From assembly GCF_042651465.1 (NCBI RefSeq), contig NZ_JBHSCZ010000002.1:124001-188000 (forward strand): a stretch of 64,000 bases of DNA, read 5' to 3'. Position 1 is the stretch's first letter, and each line of letters begins with the position of its first letter. The position numbers and the translations under genes were made by a program. The notes under the pieces were generated by a model. That model did not search any database. It had not been told where the DNA came from and was given only the letters and a program-made list of their open reading frames with translations. This DNA comes from Ferruginibacter yonginensis. GTDB lineage: Bacteria; Bacteroidota; Bacteroidia; Chitinophagales; Chitinophagaceae. Shown piece after piece: positions 1 through 7,275 of this stretch.

Positions 1-557
1 TTTTTTCGAATATTACCTATGTAAAAAACGATACGTTGTTTCGTACCTACGATAATTTAGGTACGAACAAAGAAGCATACCTACGTTTAGTTGCTGGTAT
101 TCCTCCAGGCAAAAAATACTTTTTTTATGCAGGGGCTCAAGCCAACTTTATTAACTATAACGGGTTGTATGACAATGCACCTTTTACCTTTAAACGTACA
201 AGCTGGAACCTGTTTATGTTTCAAAGCTTTAAAGCTACGCCAACGCTTAACTTAAGCTTAAATGGCTTTATGCGTATCAATGCAGTAGCTAACTTTTTTG
301 AATTGAAAAATTTTGGCTCACTTAATTTTTCAGCAAACAAATCATTACTCAATAAAAAAATGAATATTGTACTATCGGTTAACGATATGTTTAGAACCAA
401 TAGAAACGCATTCACCGTTGACCAAACTAACTTTACCGCAACGGGTTTGAGGTATACAGATACCAGACGTGTAGGAATTGCTGTAAAATATAATTTTGGT
501 ATTAAACCCAAGGCCGAACCAAAACAAACGATACAGGTGCCAAACGAGTTTAACTAA
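1..557 (+). CDS. Outer-membrane beta-barrel protein, C-terminal fragment
   Basis: The frame is open from base 3 of the window with no credible start, so this is the 3' end of a longer gene; about 184 residues remain. The sequence shows alternating polar/aromatic strands, then NIVLSVNDMF and RRVGIAVKYNFG close to the end. That pattern is typical of the last strands of the Bacteroidota outer-membrane beta-barrel family related to TonB-dependent receptors (OMP_b-brl_3). A polar tail of roughly 17 residues follows the last strand. The role would be outer-membrane transport or assembly, but the substrate cannot be inferred from a fragment. Its last 8 bases overlap the end of the convergent MurU-like gene, so there is no room for a separate terminator. 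A TTG at base 36 could be read as a start but is internal. Confidence 0.8.
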   Translation, partial: FSNITYVKNDTLFRTYDNLGTNKEAYLRLVAGIPPGKKYFFYAGAQANFINYNGLYDNAPFTFKRTSWNLFMFQSFKATPTLNLSLNGFMRINAVANFFELKNFGSLNFSANKSLLNKKMNIVLSVNDMFRTNRNAFTVDQTNFTATGLRYTDTRRVGIAVKYNFGIKPKAEPKQTIQVPNEFN

Positions 558-1257
558 ACAAGCTTTCAGCAATAGCAATACTTTCGGGTTTACCCACATC
601 TATTAAATGCGTATGACTGTGATCATACGCATTTATTTTTTGCGTTGTACACAATCGCATATAAACATCAATCATTGAAAACTTACCTGTTTCTGTTATT
701 TCATCAAAAATGTTTGGCTCTAATATATGGATACCACTAAATGCTTTTGCTTGTCCGGATTTGCCTTTTAGTTCACCCGTATTATTATTACGCCAACCAC
801 ACAAATAATGGTTTTCATCAAACAATAAATTTCTGCTAGAGGTACGGTTCGTTACGGCTAATGTAGCAAGGGCTTGGCTTTGTTGATGCTGGGCTATCAT
901 AGCTTGTAAATCCATATCAGTTAATATATCTGCATTCATCAATACAAATGCCTCATTTCCTTCTTTCAAAAGTGGAGCTGCTTTTAATAAACCACCACCT
1001 GTTTCGAGCACTTCGTTGGTTTCATCGCTGATTGTTACATAGCTTCCCCAGCCATTATTATGGTTGATAGTATCAATAATTTGTGATGCAAAATGGTGCA
1101 CATTTACAACCACATCAGTAATGCCTGCTTGTTGTAAATAGATGATGTTTCGCTGTAATAAAGATTTTCCATTAATGGGTAGCAGCGCTTTAGGATGCTG
1201 CTCCGTAAAGGGTTTTAAACGAGTACCTAAACCTGCCGCTAAAATCATTGCCTTCAT
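550..1257 (-). CDS. MurU-like sugar-1-phosphate nucleotidyltransferase
   Basis: This 235-residue single-domain nucleotidyltransferase begins with the signature AAGLGTRLKPFT...HPKALLPINGKSLL, which binds the nucleotide and activates the sugar phosphate. The metal-binding Asp lies in LMNADIL near residue 108. The family joins NTP to a sugar-1-phosphate, releasing pyrophosphate. Single-domain members of this length without an acyltransferase tail include MurU (MurNAc-alpha-1-phosphate uridylyltransferase) of the cell-wall recycling route. The gene sits 11 bases downstream of an AmgK-like kinase on the same strand, which is the pairing known for AmgK/MurU in Pseudomonas, so MurU is preferred over RmlA or GlmU-like roles. 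The substrate is inferred from this pairing and is not proven by the sequence. Confidence 0.8.
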   Translation of the reverse strand: MKAMILAAGLGTRLKPFTEQHPKALLPINGKSLLQRNIIYLQQAGITDVVVNVHHFASQIIDTINHNNGWGSYVTISDETNEVLETGGGLLKAAPLLKEGNEAFVLMNADILTDMDLQAMIAQHQQSQALATLAVTNRTSSRNLLFDENHYLCGWRNNNTGELKGKSGQAKAFSGIHILEPNIFDEITETGKFSMIDVYMRLCTTQKINAYDHSHTHLIDVGKPESIAIAESLFS

Positions 1258-1268
1258 ATTGCTACTAT

Positions 1269-2711
1269 TTAATTATCAAAATTTTGTTCAATATGTTTTA
1301 TTGTAGTAGCTACACCGTACTTATTTTTTAAATGCCTTGCCAATGCATCCGCTGCGTATACACTTCTATGCTGGCCACCTGTACAACCAAAATTTACTTC
1401 GAGCACTTCAAAATTACGTTGTATATAATCTTCAACTGCAATATCAACAACGCTGTATACACCTGCTAAAAATTCTTCCATACGGGTTTTTTCTTGCAAG
1501 TAAATTTGAACGGGCTTATCTCTACCCGTTTCTTTTTTATGTTGCTCAATTCGACCAGGGTTTAAAATACCCCTACAATCAAACACAAAACCACCTCCAT
1601 TATCTGAAACATTTTTTGGGTAGCCCGATTTTAAAAAAGAAAAACTTTTTATATGCACAACCAAAGGCGTTTCTTTAGTAGCACGTATAGGTTTAAAACG
1701 ATGTATTACATCATCAGTAGTAATCGCATTCAATACTTTTTCAAGTTCAGGTACATCAATGCCAATACGGTAATGTTGCATAAATGAACGCAAGTTTTCT
1801 AACGCCATAGGTATACTGGTTAAAAAATGGGCTTTGCGTTCAAATAATCCTCTAAAACCATATGCCCCCAATACTTGTAATAAGCGAATGAGTACAAAAC
1901 CATTATACTGGCTTTCAAACCTATGTGCATCAATAGGTGTAGGCAATAGCTCCGCTACACAATCACGATAATATTTAAATAAATCATGCTTCCAATCGTC
2001 GTTTAAATGAGCTTTTGCTTGCCATAGCAACGAGGCAACATCATATTGCAAAGCACCCATCATACCGCCCTGATAATCTATAAAATATGGCTCCCCATTT
2101 TTGATCATGATGTTTCTACTTTGAAAATCACGGTACATAAAAAATTGGTAATCTGCCTCATGTAAATAATTACTGAGTACCTCAAATGCCGCTCCCAACT
2201 GCTCTTTATCGTACGGTAATTTTAAAGTATCTAAAAAATAATACTTAAAATATAATAAGTCACTCAAAATGGCTTGCTTACCAAATACTTTACTCGTTAT
2301 ACAATTATCATAATCAAACCCCACAGCGCCTTTAATTTGCAAATGCGCCAATGCTTTTAATGATTTTTTATACAACAATTGTACTGCATCGGTTGGGCCT
2401 TCTTGCTCTAAAATGGCTAATAATGATTGGTCTCCAAAATCTTCTTGAATATAAATAGTACCCTCATCGTTTTTTATGAAAATGGTAGGCACCGGTGCAC
2501 CAATATGTTTAAAATGGGCTGTACAGTAAAAAAATGCTTCATTTTCTTTTACAAAGTTGTTTACAGTTGCAATATAAGTTTGTTGTGTGCTGGTAAATAT
2601 TCTAAAATAAACCCTATCACCACCACTTTGTGGTAATTGTTGTATATGTTCAATAGCATCGTTACTAAATAAAGAAAATAAATGGGCGATTGCACTTTGG
2701 TGTATACTCAT
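1269..2711 (-). CDS. AmgK-like phosphotransferase fused to RapZ C-terminal domain
   Basis: Two domains are visible in 480 residues. Residues 1 to about 320 are an aminoglycoside-phosphotransferase-type kinase with YRDFQSRNIMI (catalytic Asp) and FIDYQGG (metal-binding Asp). This is the fold of AmgK, the anomeric kinase for MurNAc/GlcNAc. Residues from about 345 to the end match the C-terminal domain of RapZ, with FDCRGILNPG and the phosphate-binding loop GCTGGQHRSV. In E. coli that RapZ domain binds glucosamine-6-phosphate and small RNA. The downstream MurU-like gene suggests a recycling module that makes UDP-MurNAc. The ATG at 2711 is chosen over an upstream in-frame TTG at 2717. The RapZ part could sense an amino-sugar phosphate or could be a plain ligand-binding domain; the sequence does not decide. 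Confidence 0.82.
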   Translation of the reverse strand: MSIHQSAIAHLFSLFSNDAIEHIQQLPQSGGDRVYFRIFTSTQQTYIATVNNFVKENEAFFYCTAHFKHIGAPVPTIFIKNDEGTIYIQEDFGDQSLLAILEQEGPTDAVQLLYKKSLKALAHLQIKGAVGFDYDNCITSKVFGKQAILSDLLYFKYYFLDTLKLPYDKEQLGAAFEVLSNYLHEADYQFFMYRDFQSRNIMIKNGEPYFIDYQGGMMGALQYDVASLLWQAKAHLNDDWKHDLFKYYRDCVAELLPTPIDAHRFESQYNGFVLIRLLQVLGAYGFRGLFERKAHFLTSIPMALENLRSFMQHYRIGIDVPELEKVLNAITTDDVIHRFKPIRATKETPLVVHIKSFSFLKSGYPKNVSDNGGGFVFDCRGILNPGRIEQHKKETGRDKPVQIYLQEKTRMEEFLAGVYSVVDIAVEDYIQRNFEVLEVNFGCTGGQHRSVYAADALARHLKNKYGVATTIKHIEQNFDN

Positions 2712-2857
2712 AAACAACTTAAATATGCCATAAAATTAGCCATTATTTTGGCTATTTAAAAAGTGAATACAATTGTTGAATGCAGCTCATAAAGTTTGTA
2801 GCTTTAATACGCATTCGCAAGTGCGGATGTAAATTCATAAACTTCAAAAAATAGCAG

Positions 2858-3844
2858 ATGAAAAAGTGTATTCAATTCATGTTAGTGGCAATGGTATGTG
2901 GTTCGCAAGTAAAGGCACAATTTTTTAAAAATGATGAAGCCTTTGCACATACTTTTTCTATTGTAGCACGTGACCCTCAAACTGGCGAAATGGCCGTAGG
3001 TGTGCAAAGCCATTGGTTTAGCGTAGGTACTGCTGTGCCTTGGGGCGAAGCTGGTGTAGGTGTGGTGGCAACACAATCTTTTGTGAACAAAAGTTATGGC
3101 CCTTTGGGTTTACAACTAATGAAAAATGGCGTAACAGCCACTGATGCTTTACAACAATTATTAGACAAAGATGCTGGCAAAGAAGTACGACAAGTTGCCA
3201 TGATTGATGCTAAAGGAAACGTAAATGCCTATACTGGTAAAAATTGTATTGATTACGCTAACCATATTGTAGGAAATAACTATAGCGTTCAAAGTAACAT
3301 GATGTTGAATAATACAGTTTGTAAAGCTATGGCCGCTGCTTATGAAAAAAATAATGATAAGCCACTTGCCGAAAGGGTTTTAGCGGCATTACAAGCAGCC
3401 CAACAAGCAGGTGGCGATATCAGGGGTAAACAATCAGCCGCTATACTTGTTGTAGCTGGCCAAGCAACTGCACAACCTTGGAACGATAAAAAAATTGATT
3501 TACGGGTTGATGATCATATTACTCCATTGGTAGAACTTGCCCGACTTTTAAAACTCTACAGAGCCTATGAACACATGGATGCAGGTGATTTAGCTTCAGA
3601 AAAAAACGATATGCCACTAGCCATGAAGGAATATGGCACCGCCATGAGCATGTTTCCTAAAAACCTCGAAATGCAGTATTGGACGGCCATTACACTTGCT
3701 AATAACAAAAAAATTAAAGAAGCTGCTGCTATTCTTCAAAAAATATACAAGCAAGATAATAATTGGCGCTTGCTCACCCAACGCTTACCAAAAGTAGGGC
3801 TACTCAACACGAGTGCCGATGATTATCAATTACTCATAAAATAA
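2858..3844 (+). CDS. Secreted DUF1028 protein with helical C-terminal repeat region
   Basis: A signal peptide (residues 1-20, ending VKAQ) is followed by a DUF1028 domain over about residues 28-230. The domain begins HTFSIVARDPQTGEMAVGVQSHW and carries GVGVVATQSFVNKSYGP and AAQQAGGDIRGKQSAAILVV. DUF1028 proteins have an Ntn-hydrolase-like fold and unknown substrate. The remaining 95 residues are helical and resemble a short tetratricopeptide-like segment (EYGTAMSMFPKNLEMQYWTAITLANN). It is transcribed away from the AmgK/MurU operon, with a 140-base divergent intergenic region between them. The family call is firm; the biochemical role is unknown. Confidence 0.85.
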   Translation: MKKCIQFMLVAMVCGSQVKAQFFKNDEAFAHTFSIVARDPQTGEMAVGVQSHWFSVGTAVPWGEAGVGVVATQSFVNKSYGPLGLQLMKNGVTATDALQQLLDKDAGKEVRQVAMIDAKGNVNAYTGKNCIDYANHIVGNNYSVQSNMMLNNTVCKAMAAAYEKNNDKPLAERVLAALQAAQQAGGDIRGKQSAAILVVAGQATAQPWNDKKIDLRVDDHITPLVELARLLKLYRAYEHMDAGDLASEKNDMPLAMKEYGTAMSMFPKNLEMQYWTAITLANNKKIKEAAAILQKIYKQDNNWRLLTQRLPKVGLLNTSADDYQLLIK

Positions 3845-3916
3845 ATAGTAACTTAACATTAAACTTTTTGTTGATTGGTACGTCTTTTTACCAACTAACT
3901 ACCAAAACTATTTGTT

Positions 3917-5602
3917 ATGGATAGAAGAGCTTTTTTAACAGCTAAAGCAGTTCCAAAAAATGAACAGCTAGTTTCTAACACATATGCAGGCGCTCGAGTA
4001 TTAAGTGGCATACAGCCATATACTGGACCATGGACCAACACCGAAGTGATTCACCTACTCAGGCGTACCATGTTTGGAGCAAAAAAGAGCGATGTTGATT
4101 TTTTTGTTGGGATGACGATGACCCAAGCTGTTGACTATTTATTGAATGTAAACAATACCCCTCCAGCACCGCCACTTAAAACCTATGCTAGCTCAACCAC
4201 TGCTGGCGACCCTGATGCAGCCATACCACAGGAAAGTACTTGGGTAAATACCAATACAACCGATGGTGGTATTAATGCTCAACGAAGAGCTAGTTTTAAA
4301 AATTGGTGGACGGGTCTCATGATTGACCAAGATGCTACTATAAGAGAGAAAATGGTGTTGTTTTGGCATAACCATTTTGCCACAGAAACTGCTGATATTG
4401 GCAATGGCATTTGGTGCTATCAAAACAATGCCGTTATTAGAGCAAATGCTTTAGGTAATTTTAAAACATTTGTAAAAGCTATAACTCTTAATACAGGTAT
4501 GCTACGCTATTTAAATGGCTACCTCAATACCAAAACTGCCCCCGACGAAAACTATGCCCGTGAGTTGCAAGAATTATTCACCGTTGGTAAAGGCATTAAC
4601 GATGCTACACCACCGTATAGTGAAGATGATGTAAAAGCAGCTGCCAAAGTACTCACTGGCTGGGTAATTGATAACACTACCAACACTGCTACTTTTCAAT
4701 TAAGCAGGCATGATATTACCAACAAACAATTTTCAAGTTTTTACAACAACACTATTATTCAAGGCAACAACACTGCAAATGCTGGTAATATTGAATTAGA
4801 TGCCTTGCTGAATATGATTTTTTCGAAAGATGATGTATCGCTAAATATTTGTAGAAAACTCTATCGCTTTTTTGTATACTACGAAATTGATGCTGCTACT
4901 GAAGCCAATGTAATTGTACCATTAGCACAAATTTTTAGAAACAACAACTACGATATCACACCTGTGCTAAGCACCTTATTTAAAAGCCAACATTTTTTTG
5001 ATGCACTTAACCAAGGCTGTTTAATAAAATCACCTATGGATGTAATGATAGGTTTGTGTAGGGAGTTGGGTGTTAGCTTCCCAGTGGGTACTGATGTACC
5101 GGGTAATTATTTGTTATGGAATTCTATACAAACCATTGGTACATCATTACAACAAAATATTGGTGACCCACCAGCTGTAGCAGGTTGGCCAGCGTATTAC
5201 CAACGACCACAGTTTCATGAGTTATGGATCAATAGTGATACACTACCCAAACGCAATCAATTTACGGATACCATGAACGCTAATGGTTATACACGTTCTG
5301 GCAGAAATATCAAAATTAATCATGTGGCGTTTGCAGCATCAATGCCTAACCCAAGCGACCCCAATAGTTTAATAGCACAATCAGTAAAATACTTATTGGG
5401 CTTACCATTAAGCCTTGCTAGTCGCAATCAAATTAAAACAGATATTTTATTAAGTGGCCAATCAACAGATGCGTATTGGACGAGTGCTTGGAATGCCTAC
5501 ATGGCTAACCCCAACGATATGACGAATGCCACCATTGTAAAAACCAGATTAGCCAGCTTATATCAATATCTATTACGTTTAGCAGAATATCAATTGTGCT
5601 AA
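3917..5602 (+). CDS. DUF1800 family protein
   Basis: This 561-residue protein matches the DUF1800 family: an early HLLRRTMFGAKKSDV segment (the family's H-L-x-R-x-x-F-G hallmark), MVLFWHNHFAT, NYARELQELFTVG and AAKVLTGWVID in the expected order, and a C-terminal PPAVAGWPAYYQ. The function of DUF1800 is unknown. In many bacteria it is encoded next to a DUF1501 protein, as here, and the pair is thought to act in export or cell-surface material. The N-terminus (MDRRAFL) looks like the twin-arginine part of a Tat signal but lacks a convincing hydrophobic core. It probably forms an operon with the next gene, which starts 34 bases downstream. Confidence 0.88.
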   Translation: MDRRAFLTAKAVPKNEQLVSNTYAGARVLSGIQPYTGPWTNTEVIHLLRRTMFGAKKSDVDFFVGMTMTQAVDYLLNVNNTPPAPPLKTYASSTTAGDPDAAIPQESTWVNTNTTDGGINAQRRASFKNWWTGLMIDQDATIREKMVLFWHNHFATETADIGNGIWCYQNNAVIRANALGNFKTFVKAITLNTGMLRYLNGYLNTKTAPDENYARELQELFTVGKGINDATPPYSEDDVKAAAKVLTGWVIDNTTNTATFQLSRHDITNKQFSSFYNNTIIQGNNTANAGNIELDALLNMIFSKDDVSLNICRKLYRFFVYYEIDAATEANVIVPLAQIFRNNNYDITPVLSTLFKSQHFFDALNQGCLIKSPMDVMIGLCRELGVSFPVGTDVPGNYLLWNSIQTIGTSLQQNIGDPPAVAGWPAYYQRPQFHELWINSDTLPKRNQFTDTMNANGYTRSGRNIKINHVAFAASMPNPSDPNSLIAQSVKYLLGLPLSLASRNQIKTDILLSGQSTDAYWTSAWNAYMANPNDMTNATIVKTRLASLYQYLLRLAEYQLC

Positions 5603-5636
5603 CAAACATCAATCTTATCAATAAAAAATCATCAAA

Positions 5637-7208
5637 ATGAAAAGAAGAGATTTTTTAAAAAATACGCTACCAGGCATTGTACTACCAACTGTTATAAATG
5701 GTTTTTCATTAAAATCATTTGCAGCTGATAGTCCACTTGCTAAGTTATTAGGTACTACAGATAATGATCATGTGTTGGTTATTGTGCAGTTACAAGGAGG
5801 TAATGATGGGTTAAATATGGTAATACCTATTGATGGTTATAGCAACTACTTTAATGCAAGAAGCAATATTGCCATACCCGAAAACAGTGTTCTAAAATTA
5901 GATGGTGTTGATAAAACGGGCTTACATCCAGCTATGACGGGCCTTCGCACTATGTACAATGAGGGCAAATTAGGTATAGTGCAATCAGTGGGTTATCCGC
6001 AACCAAACTTTTCACATTTTAGAGCAACAGATATTTGGATGAGCGCCAGCGATAGTAACCAAGTTATTACCAATGGATGGGGCGGTAGGTTTTTAGATTA
6101 TGAATATCCTAATTTCCCCACAGGTTACCCCAACAGCAGCATGCCTGATCCGTTAGGTATTCAAATTGGCTCTGTTACCTCATTGGTTTTTCAAGGACCA
6201 AGTGTTAGTATGGGAATGAGTATAAGCAACCCTACCAGTTTTTACAATTTAATAAGTGGTGTTGAAGACCCTGCACCTAATACACTAGCAGGTAAAGAAT
6301 TAAAGTACATTCGCCAAGTGGCTAATCAAACATCGCAATACGCAACGGTTGTAAAAAATGCAGCTTTAAATGTTACACAGCAAGCACCCTACCCAACCAA
6401 CAACGCATTGGCTGATCAATTAAAAATTGTTGCAAGGCTTGTAAAAGGTGGACTAAAAACAAAAATATACATGGTAAGTTATGGTAGTTTTGATACCCAC
6501 TCTTTACAAACCACTACTACTGATACAACTGTTGGTACACATGCTAATTTATTAAAAAATGTAAGTGATGCTATTAAAGCATTTCAAGACGATTTAAAAT
6601 TTTTAGGCGTAGAAAATAGGGTGATGGGCTTAACATTTAGTGAGTTTGGTCGCCGTATAAAAAGCAATGCAAGTACGGGTACTGACCATGGTGCCGCTGC
6701 ACCTTTATTTGTATTTGGTAGCAATGCTCAAAAAATGGTGCATGGTAATAACCCTACAATACCTGCAAATGCGGGGGTAAACGATAATATACCGATGCAA
6801 TATGATTTTAGAAGTGTATATGCATCCATGTTACAAGATTGGATGTGTGTGAAGAATAGCGATCTCCAACAAATTATGCTGCAAAATTTTCAAAATATAC
6901 CATTGGTAAAAACAAGTGCCTGCAACCCTGCCGTGCCTAATTTAAGTGGTACAACCTTGGTTGATAATTACCCGAACCCATTTACGCAAAGTACGACCAT
7001 TCGTTTTACAACCAGTGGTGGCCATACATTGGTGCAAATTATAAATACATTGGGCCAAGTAATTACAACTTTGGTTGATAGAGAATTTGCCACAGCAGGC
7101 ACTTATAGTGTAGTTTGGCAAAGTGGTAACACTAGTACAGGTGTTTATTATGTACGTTTTCAAAATGGGGTTACGCAACAAGTGCGTACCATGGTTAAAG
7201 TGAGATGA
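5637..7208 (+). CDS. DUF1501 protein with Tat signal and T9SS sorting domain
   Basis: The N-terminus MKRRDFLKNTLPGIVLP is a classic twin-arginine (Tat) signal with a hydrophobic stretch. Residues about 45-430 are DUF1501, a member of the alkaline-phosphatase/sulfatase-like superfamily, with VIVQLQGGNDGLNMVIP, PNFSHFRATDIW and TFSEFGRRIKSNASTGTDHG. Residues about 445-523 are a type A T9SS C-terminal sorting domain (DNYPNPFTQSTTIRF ... GVYYVRF ... VKVR). The protein should therefore cross the inner membrane folded and then be delivered to the surface or medium by T9SS. It is the second gene of the DUF1800/DUF1501 pair. The enzymatic activity is unknown. A strong terminator hairpin follows the stop codon. 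Confidence 0.9.
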   Translation: MKRRDFLKNTLPGIVLPTVINGFSLKSFAADSPLAKLLGTTDNDHVLVIVQLQGGNDGLNMVIPIDGYSNYFNARSNIAIPENSVLKLDGVDKTGLHPAMTGLRTMYNEGKLGIVQSVGYPQPNFSHFRATDIWMSASDSNQVITNGWGGRFLDYEYPNFPTGYPNSSMPDPLGIQIGSVTSLVFQGPSVSMGMSISNPTSFYNLISGVEDPAPNTLAGKELKYIRQVANQTSQYATVVKNAALNVTQQAPYPTNNALADQLKIVARLVKGGLKTKIYMVSYGSFDTHSLQTTTTDTTVGTHANLLKNVSDAIKAFQDDLKFLGVENRVMGLTFSEFGRRIKSNASTGTDHGAAAPLFVFGSNAQKMVHGNNPTIPANAGVNDNIPMQYDFRSVYASMLQDWMCVKNSDLQQIMLQNFQNIPLVKTSACNPAVPNLSGTTLVDNYPNPFTQSTTIRFTTSGGHTLVQIINTLGQVITTLVDREFATAGTYSVVWQSGNTSTGVYYVRFQNGVTQQVRTMVKVR

Positions 7209-7229
7209 TGTAATGTATTATAAATAAGA

Positions 7230-7260
7230 AAGGCGCTTCAGTGTTGAAGCGCCTTTTATT
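7230..7260. terminator. Bidirectional intrinsic terminator
   Basis: A 9-bp perfect stem GGCGCTTCA / TGAAGCGCC with a 4-base loop is flanked by A-rich and T-rich runs, between two convergent genes. It can end both the DUF1501 transcript and the M16 protease transcript. Confidence 0.9.
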
Positions 7261-7275
7261 TAATTAAGTGGATGA

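Noticed and set aside
36..557. A complete small protein starting at TTG 36
   Set aside because: The frame is open upstream to the window edge and the sequence is the end of a large beta-barrel protein, so it is a fragment and not a whole gene.
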